Shown: positions 56,743-64,000 of the stretch, in pieces
How positions within the stretch are numbered: the stretch's first letter is position 1
How the letters are laid out: the number at the start of each line of letters is the position of its first letter
From: Blasia pusilla
Lineage: Eukaryota; Marchantiophyta; Marchantiopsida; Blasiales
Assembly: GCA_050084515.1 (NCBI GenBank)
Contig: CM114273.1
Span: 744,001 to 808,000 of the forward strand
Direction of reading: 5' to 3'
DNA length: 64,000 nucleotides
Position numbers and translations under genes: made by a program
Notes under the pieces: generated by a model
Told to the model about the DNA's origin: nothing
Seen by the model: the letters and a program-made list of their open reading frames with translations, nothing else
Database searches by the model: none

Positions 56743-58990
56743 ATAACACATATTTTATTTGCTTAGAGCTTCTCGTATTGGATATGTATTATTGGGAAGC
56801 AAGAAGATATTTGTATAATAAGAGGAACAAGATAAAATTTAAAAAGACTATATTGTATATGATAAATTTCAAGAATCCTATTAAGATGCATCCTTAATTT
56901 TCCATGACAGTTCTTTTGTAGTACATGATTCCTATTTTAACATAAAATTAAATTTTATGTCAATAAAATTTTTTTTTCAAAATTGAACTATGTTGAAAGC
57001 CATAGTGCTGATACCTAAAGCTCTACATTCGTGCGAGTCTACGCGTGCCGCTACACCAACGACATTCTGATGGCAATTTCGGGGTCGAAAGCTTCGCCCC
57101 ATTCTTTATCAATAAGAAATATTTACATGGATAGTCTGATTATTAGCTCCATGCTATGCTTTACACTAGTTCTTACAATACTAACTTTTGCCATCTAAGG
57201 TCGAATGAAAATTAATTCTCATCTCCTTCCCATCACTCATTCAATGCCTTGAAATTAGCTCATTAATTGGATTCATAGAGAGATAGAATAGTCTATCCAA
57301 TCTTGCTGTTCTTTGGCAAAAGGGTTGTTAAATGCAACTAGTTTACATGCTCCATTCAAAGTCATAGTTCTTCAACTTTGTATGTTTTTTTCTTTTGGGG
57401 AAATTTCATGGGCTTCAAATTTTGGATTCAAAAAATAGAACACATCAAAAAATGAAATAGTCAAATTTTCACAAGAACCATTTTAGATACTACAAATCCA
57501 CCAACTCTCAACTCAGGTTGGAGATCAAAACATCACTCTCTAATGTGACTTGGACATTGATAATGGTCACATTGCACAAAAGGGCATGTTACCCCATCCC
57601 TCATGGACCTCGACATAGCCAACTCCACTTATTGATGACCATCATGTTGTAGATGAGCATCACCAAAAGTGTGTTTATTCACGTTGACCTTTGACTATCC
57701 TACAAAAGAAGTGGCAAACCTCACTCTTACCAAAGTATGTGGGCCACGTTGTCCCCTCTCCATAACCATACCATCATACTATGTATGATGCAACCCTCCC
57801 ATGTGTATTACATTTGGCTCATGATAAATCTCCTTGAGGTTTGAGGCTCTTCCGTATTAGGTATATACTCCCTCCTTTCATCTTTTTTATATGTTCTTGG
57901 GTTCAAAGTCTTGCCACCATGTGCTTGCTATCTAGCATAGCCCGGTATGTTTTAGGAGATACTACAATTGACATTTGAATGTCCTTTACTTCACGTACGG
58001 GCAAGTACATGCCTCTTGCCAAAAGAACCTACAAAATTAGAACTTTTGCACTCACAATCAGCCACTTCGGCATAAAAAACAATTGTGTCCCCCTCGTGAC
58101 TCTCCGAAGTCCCCTCCTCCTGTATATGTTGAAAGTTGGGATGGTTATATTCTAGGGGCCCTCTTAAAAACATATATATACATGGTAAGTGTTCTTCTAG
58201 ATCCCTAGATATGGGTTAAGGGTTTCAAAAACCACAAACATCCCACTACATGCATCTATTTCTTGAAGGGTAGCTTGAACACATGCAACCCAACCCGTCA
58301 CAGAATGGTGAACCAACAGGAGGATTCAAACACAATCCGGTGTGCCTGCACCAAATGACCAACCCCTCTAACCACACCGAGTATTTATTTATATATGAGT
58401 ACTTTTTAACCTATTTATTCAATTATGAGCATTTTTATTTTACCTACCCCTATCTTATGCCCATTCAATAGGCCCTACAAGCAATAAATGATTGTGTGTT
58501 AGATCTTGGGGCCCTCTTACATACTACTACTAGTGAGTTTAGTGTACTATGCATGACATGAAATTTGAAAAAGACTTCTTTTCCTCCTCTCTCCTTCCCG
58601 TTCTTCTTCTCGTGTCAATGGAAGTCCCGTTGCATTGATTGGAGTCCTGTTTGACGATTTGCCTATCGATACGTCACATTTCGAGGTAAACCCGTCTTCT
58701 TATGATAGTATGATATACTTGATATATATATTATTATCGAAGAGTATCTTCTTGATTTGCACACACCTCTATGCTTGACAATCAAACAGCAAGAATTTCA
58801 CATGTTAAAGGTAGCAAGAAAAAAATTGAATTTATATGCAATATCATTAATCTCTTCCCTTCATGGTCTACACACTAACTCTTCAAACAATTTTGCATCA
58901 CATGATTTTAGAACACTTTTTGAATTTGAATTTATAGTCATCCTCCTCTTTCGAATCCTACCTAACTCTTCAAACACTTTTTATTTCCAA
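56743..58990. other. Gene-free AT-rich stretch
   Basis: No gene recognised. A stretch at about 58,770-58,900 is related to sequence upstream of the oxidase (40,380-40,560). Two copies of GTTAGATYTTRGGGCCCTCTTA occur near 58,500 and 59,015, just before the phosphatase gene. Confidence 0.5.
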
Positions 58991-59191
58991 ACACTTTTAT
59001 TTAAAGGGTTGTGTTAGATTTTAGGGCCCTCTTATATACACCTACATCGTGCGATTTTCCCGGAGCGCGCTGTATGAAAAACAAGAATTTTCTTCTGCAT
59101 TTCCTCCTGCGATTGGCGCTGTGCTTGAACAGGCTGCGCTCAGTGAAGTGGCTTGGCGTGCTGACCTTCGGGCCTGGCTCTCCGGTCGACC

Positions 59192-62100
59192 ATGGCAACT
59201 GGGAGGAGAAGGAGATCCCGACGTCAGTCTTACGAGAACCTAATCATTGTAATTCTACTTGTGGCATGTTTGATCTGCGTCGTGTGCATGCTATTCTTAT
59301 CAGCGTCCTTTCAGCACAGATCTTTCGGACCGGCGTTTTCTCTAAGGCATCCTAGAGCCAGTTTGGATTCGGACGAATCGACTCGGTATGAATTTTCGAA
59401 GGATATTTGGATGGATTTGAGTTCAACGCAATTTCATGAAGGAGAGAATTTTATTCAGTCGATTACGAGTTTCGGAAACGACAGTGAGGCGATGGAGGAA
59501 GAAGGAGGATGGATCACGCAAACGGATCAAAAGGAGTCAGAGATCATTTCCAGAGTTGCTTTCGGCTCATGCACATCGCGAAGGGCAATTAGCCAGCCGA
59601 TCTGGCGACATGGCATCATCCCTAGTAGACCCCAGGCGTGGATATGGTGCGTTGATCTACCTCTGATGCAACCACGAGCAAGATTCGTGTTCCAATTGAC
59701 GTGATCAAATGCTGCAGTTTGAGCTAAGACCTGTTTTGTCAGGTGAGCTACTGCGGGTGAAGACGTCCGGTTCTCACGTAGGCGCTCGAAAGAGAGGGAA
59801 TTTGCGTAAAATAGACTTCCCGGGTTTGATGAAGCTCCGAAGAAAGTAGACTTCTAATTTCAGTGTCCCTTGGCAGGTTTGAAATTGTATTGAAGCGTAT
59901 CAATTTTGCTTTATATTCCGTTCGATCGTGACAAACAAGGTGTACTGCAATGTGGTATTTCTGGACATAATCCTTGTTGTGTAGACTGCTCACCATGGAG
60001 GTAGTTTTTGGATCAATCTATATCTGCTTTTGTGAAGGACCTTGGCTTGGAGCTCACCAACGTCATGTCTCTCGCGTGGAAACAGGGCAGGCGACATAGC
60101 GTATATGGATTGGCCTGAAATCAACTGCAAAGAAAACCCCACGCACCATCAGTGTAATTGCACTCGAGACTGGCTTCATCACAACCGGCAAACTTGCCTC
60201 GCAGGTACGTAAGAAGTCAAAAGTCATCCACGAGAAAGTCCATGTAGTGCAGGAAAATCAATCAAATGTCGCGCTTTAAGTGCATGCCACGTGACGGTCA
60301 TATCGGAGCCACTAGCCATTGTCTTGGAATCTCCTGTAAGCCGTCGATCCTGTAGAAAGAGGGCAACACAATTGTGCTCCTTGGAACCAGGGTACATCCC
60401 AGCGGTGAGAGTAGGCTACTTCTCCTTCTCATCAAATCAATAAGGAACTTAAGGATATTAAATGCACTTTTCTCTTGTACTCTCCATAGTCTGCAAGTTA
60501 CTGGAATTTCTTTCCCTCGGAAACATCAAATGTCGAGCGGCCCTGATAAACAAGATTGCTGCGATCAGTTGAGAGATTGGAACGTTCATCATCATGATCC
60601 TGTTAATAACGGAGCGGTCAGAAGAAAAGAATCAGAATCAGTCGGAAGGAATTGGAGACTAGAATGGACTCATGTCAATGATAGTGGCAGTAAAAATGAT
60701 GACAAAAGTGTATGAAACGCGTCAGAATTTGGCTTCAACATCTGGTAGCAGGATTATTATACTGAACTGCAATCCTTATCATCGGTTTCTTTTCCTTTTG
60801 AGTGAGAGGACCAAATTGGTTGCTATCGATTCTATTTTGTGTTGGTCTAGACCTCAACGAATATTTCTCAGAGTTCATCTATTTCTACCGGCCAATATAC
60901 TGATCCTATGTCATATTTGTTAAGCCAGATGCAGCAATCTGGATCAACGGCTGACTGGCACATAAGGCTATAGTTAGCAGCTGAAATCTCAGATTTGGGC
61001 AAGATTGATCCGTTAAGAGGTTGTCAAGTGAACCCTTTTAAAGGAGAACTTTTTGCACTTGATCAATTCATGGACCAATCCTTTCAGCTAGAGGCTTCTG
61101 CATGCATCTCAATGCTATAAAGTGGTGCATGATATCTATTATTGTCTGGTGGAGTTCCCAGGCATCTGACGAATAAGGAATTAATAGAGGTAGTTCAGTG
61201 ATGGAACCCTATGAGCGGAGAAAGAATTCTTTAATAAAGATGACACCATCTTGTCAATCTCAATGAGGAAGGTTACGTTTGTTCCTTGCTTCAAGAAACA
61301 GTTGGTTTGGCAACAAAGAACTATGATTCTTGGATGTGTCATAGCAATCCTGGAAGTATAATTACTCACTGTAAAAGTGCATGCTGATTAGAATTGGGAC
61401 AGCTAACATCCATGGGATTCAAAGACTTGGGGCTTACATGAAAAGAGTAGTATTGCATCTAAGTGCCCGCAGTGTCCGATTGTGATAATTAACACGAGGG
61501 AGGAGCTGTAACATAATAGAGACGTTTGGTCGCAATCCTTACTTTAGAAGGCTTACCAAGAAATTGCTTGCTTGCTACTGTGTATTTTAGGCGATATCCC
61601 TCATGCGGTCAGGAAACTGAAGATTCAACTTCAAAACTTAGATTACAAGGAGGTATGAGGTGCATAATCTTCTTCTCCTATCCTCCATTGGTGCTGTGGT
61701 AGTATGTAATTGTTGTTGACTTTGAACAGCATTGAGTTGAAATGGATGTAAGTGCAGGTCAGCTTCTCTCGTGGACACATAGGATGTGAAGACCGTAGCT
61801 TCACTGACCTTCGACAGAAGGTTCACGAAGTGATCTACCATTGAGGATCAAATTCTGATCATCCCGTCTGGTTTGACAGTTTGTGGACTATATGTGCCCA
61901 AGTGGAAATAGTCAAGCACCTGAACGTGGGGATCTGGCCCTGTGCAGACGGCCTATACTAGGAACATGGGATGATCATGACTACAACTGGTTTGTCCCTA
62001 ATTGCTTCCCCCTCCCCTACTTGTTCTCTGTGCTTCCAACTGTAAACTGGAATAATTCTAGTTTGCTGCACTTCAAGCAAGGTAGAAGGTCATAAATATT

Positions 62101-63714
62101 CATATGAACTTTCATTGATCCATGAGATGTAATGTCAGTATCTTTGTTGCTTCTTAGATTCACAGAAAATAGATCTCACAAGAACATATTTTGGTATGTT
62201 TCGACATGTGCACTATTGCTCACCTCAGACCTCAAACACAGACATGATTTTGCACTGTATCTTCTTTGACTCATTCTGAACCCAGGGTTCTTCCAGTTTA
62301 GGTCTAAGTTAAGATCTGTATGAAAATAATGCCCAAATTGTTCACATTTCTGTAAGAGTATTTAATGATCTTCAGATCCTGGCTACAAGTGGCGATTACC
62401 AATTGATCTTCTCAGTTATATTCGGATTATCAGGCAGGATGGAGATCGTCGGCTACCGACCAAGGAGGGGCAAAAAAATCTCTTTCTTGATGCCTTTGGA
62501 GTACCTCCTGAAAGCCCTCGGCGGAATAAAGAGCGTGGCATCTACTGGAAGGTAAGCACTTTCTAAGCCTCAGCATTCAGAAATTGTGTGAGAGTGTATC
62601 AGCCATTTCGATCAACATCCAGAGATGCTGTAAGGTAGTGAGCAAATCTTCTACAGAGATGCCCTGTCAGCTTAATTTGCACCTTCTCAAGTGCCTTACC
62701 CCTACCCAGGTGTGTAGAAATATGAATAAGTAGTGGTTATCTTGCAGCACACCCTAAACGAGGGTATTACTGGGAAGGAGATTGATGTATTACTACTGGA
62801 TGAAAGATTTCATCGTGACAATAAACCATGTCAAATGAGACGCGAATTCTGTGAAAAGGTAGCACTTCCCGATCCAAGAAAATACAAGCATTCCTGGTAG
62901 GCTTCTTACAGCACAGCCCATTGATATGTGACTTTTTCTGTTGTTTATGCAAAATCTCAATCATCCACATTATTAACAGGATCATCAAATAAGTCAGCAT
63001 CAACTTGACACACATGACCCAATCAACATAAGTACAGGTCTTGACTCTGTAGATGGGGATGGGGAACCTCTCCCACTGCAAGGATGCTAGTACTTGAAAT
63101 CCTGTGGATGAAGGAGAAGTGCCTGAGCTGTGTCAACACAGTTGATGATATCACTGGCTATAAGAGGCATTGTCTGTAGGACACGAAGACTACATAGAAG
63201 TAATGAGTCAGTTGATATGAATTTTACACACAGCAGTGGAACGCTTTTGTTCCAACCAATTACCCACACGTATGCTTCCTTTGGCGGAATTGCAACATCA
63301 TCACACCTGCCCCTCATTTTAGGTCGTCAGTTCTATGGTGAACACAGGTGCAAGGACTTCTTACAGGGTGGTGCACAAGGAACAGGCTCATGCTGTTGGA
63401 AAGATGAACAAATAAGTGGAGGTAGTTCAGCTAAAATCTCTCGAGCATGGATTAAATGTCTAATAACGATTTTGCTTGCTTTGTGTGAGGTTAGATTTGA
63501 CTCGATACCCAGAAGGCTTCATAACATGCAGTCATTGAGTGCAGGTTGGTGCAAGATGAATAACCAACCTGGTGATGAGTTCTGGGAAGCTGTTTGCAAC
63601 CCAAGGTCCAAGGCATATGGATCTCCTGATTTAGCGGTTGACCTCAAGTCTGGCGATCCAGTCCGCAAAGACATGGCAAAAAATATGTCATATGATGATG
63701 GAATTCTTTGTGAG
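59192..63714 (+). CDS. PhoD-like phosphatase, N-terminal part, continues past the window
   Basis: Metallophosphatase of the PhoD family (phosphomono/diester hydrolysis). Eight exons: 59192-59646, 60086-60204, 61591-61652, 61880-61989, 62434-62551, 62748-62896, 63348-63421, 63545-63714. All phases match, giving 419 codons so far. An Arg-rich N-terminus and a hydrophobic segment (about residues 17-40) suggest a signal anchor, so an endomembrane or cell-surface enzyme. Key blocks are VAFGSCTSR (metal-binding Cys), WIWAGDIAYMDWPEINC (Asp), RRPILGTWDDHDYNW (the DDHD metal motif), then a Cys-rich stretch SWCKDFLQGG, GSCCWKDE and GWCKM that is common in plant and algal PhoD-like proteins. The final His-containing region is beyond the window. 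The last exon is partly duplicated just downstream. Confidence 0.88.
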
Positions 63715-63863
63715 GTAATTGACTATTGCTGACAAGGTATCTCTGGTTGCGGTTGACCTCAAGTTCGGCTATCCAGTCCGCAAAGACGTTGCAAAAAACA
63801 TGTCTTATGATGATGACATTCTTTGTGAGGTAGTTTTCTAATCTCTGACGAGGTATCTCTAGT
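63634..63863 (+). repeat. 115-bp tandem duplication across an exon-intron boundary
   Basis: Copy 1 at 63634-63748 contains the end of exon 8 (VDLKSGDPVRKDMAKN...) and its donor. Copy 2 at 63749-63863 encodes the diverged VDLKFGYPVRKDVAKN... and a similar GAG/GTAGTT donor. Copy 2 has no obvious acceptor, so it is probably intronic. Confidence 0.9.
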
Positions 63864-64000
63864 TGTTCAAGGAATTCGCCCAAGCGAAGATCATTCTCCT
63901 CGCAGGCATGGTTTGAATCTGAACAGCAGATTTTCCAATCACAAAGTATATAAAATGCTGTCAAATAGAACCTTGCAAACCAAATTCAACTGGTAAATTT
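63864..64000 (+). other. Intron of the PhoD-like gene, presumed
   Basis: Sequence after the duplication to the window edge; no further exon recognised. The next PhoD exon should lie downstream. Confidence 0.5.

Noticed and set aside
57000-57070. tRNA gene suggested by GTTGGTGTAGCGGC-like D-arm sequence on the minus strand and an ACACCA end on the plus strand
   Set aside because: No B box with proper spacing, no consistent cloverleaf stems on either strand.
1-64000. CRISPR array, bacterial operon or prophage content
   Set aside because: No regularly spaced repeats, no ribosome-binding sites, spliced genes and plant-type transposons throughout; the window is eukaryotic nuclear DNA.

Overview
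The window looks like nuclear DNA of a streptophyte plant, more likely a non-flowering lineage (bryophyte, lycophyte or streptophyte alga) than an angiosperm. The reasons are: short GT-AG introns; a plant-type peroxisomal (S)-2-hydroxy-acid oxidase; a PhoD-like phosphatase; Ty1/copia, Ty3/gypsy and Helitron elements; and a retroelement methyltransferase whose motif order matches DNMT3-type enzymes, which land plants other than angiosperms retain. The species cannot be fixed from the sequence alone.

Layout. 1.35-6.5 kb: decayed Ty1/copia remnant (LTR, Met-type primer site, gag) and a second LTR copy in inverted orientation. 6.6-7.9 kb: piece of a Helitron. 10.1-11.1 and 17.75-18.35 kb: AT-rich repeats in opposite orientation that bracket a GC-richer island holding a two-exon plant gene (14.3-15.35 kb). 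21.2-35.3 kb: a minus-strand Helitron split between its Rep and helicase domains by a 10.1-kb retroelement, element A (22,675-32,799). 35.4-36.4 kb: solo LTR with a 5-bp target duplication. 41.2-45.0 kb: 11-exon (S)-2-hydroxy-acid oxidase. 46.4-56.7 kb: element B, same family as A but on the plus strand, inserted in an older solo terminal repeat of the same family. 59.2-63.7 kb and beyond: PhoD-like phosphatase gene running off the right edge.

The main discovery candidate is the family represented by A and B. It is a Ty3/gypsy-type polyprotein with (i) a complete canonical-order DNA cytosine-5-methyltransferase between protease and reverse transcriptase, (ii) a C4HC3 PHD finger at the end of integrase, and (iii) non-classical terminal repeats arranged A1-internal-B1-A2-B2 instead of two identical LTRs. 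Both copies end in 4-bp target duplications (CGTA, TTGA), and the older solo copy has exactly the A-B structure expected from A1/A2 recombination. Both copies are decayed; B has also lost the catalytic cysteine of the methyltransferase. Methyltransferase-bearing retrotransposons have been reported in a charophyte alga and in dinoflagellates, so the fusion has precedent. I do not know of a description of this PHD plus split-repeat combination.

The genes do not form an operon-like unit: three host genes sit in small GC-richer islands within a nested transposon landscape.
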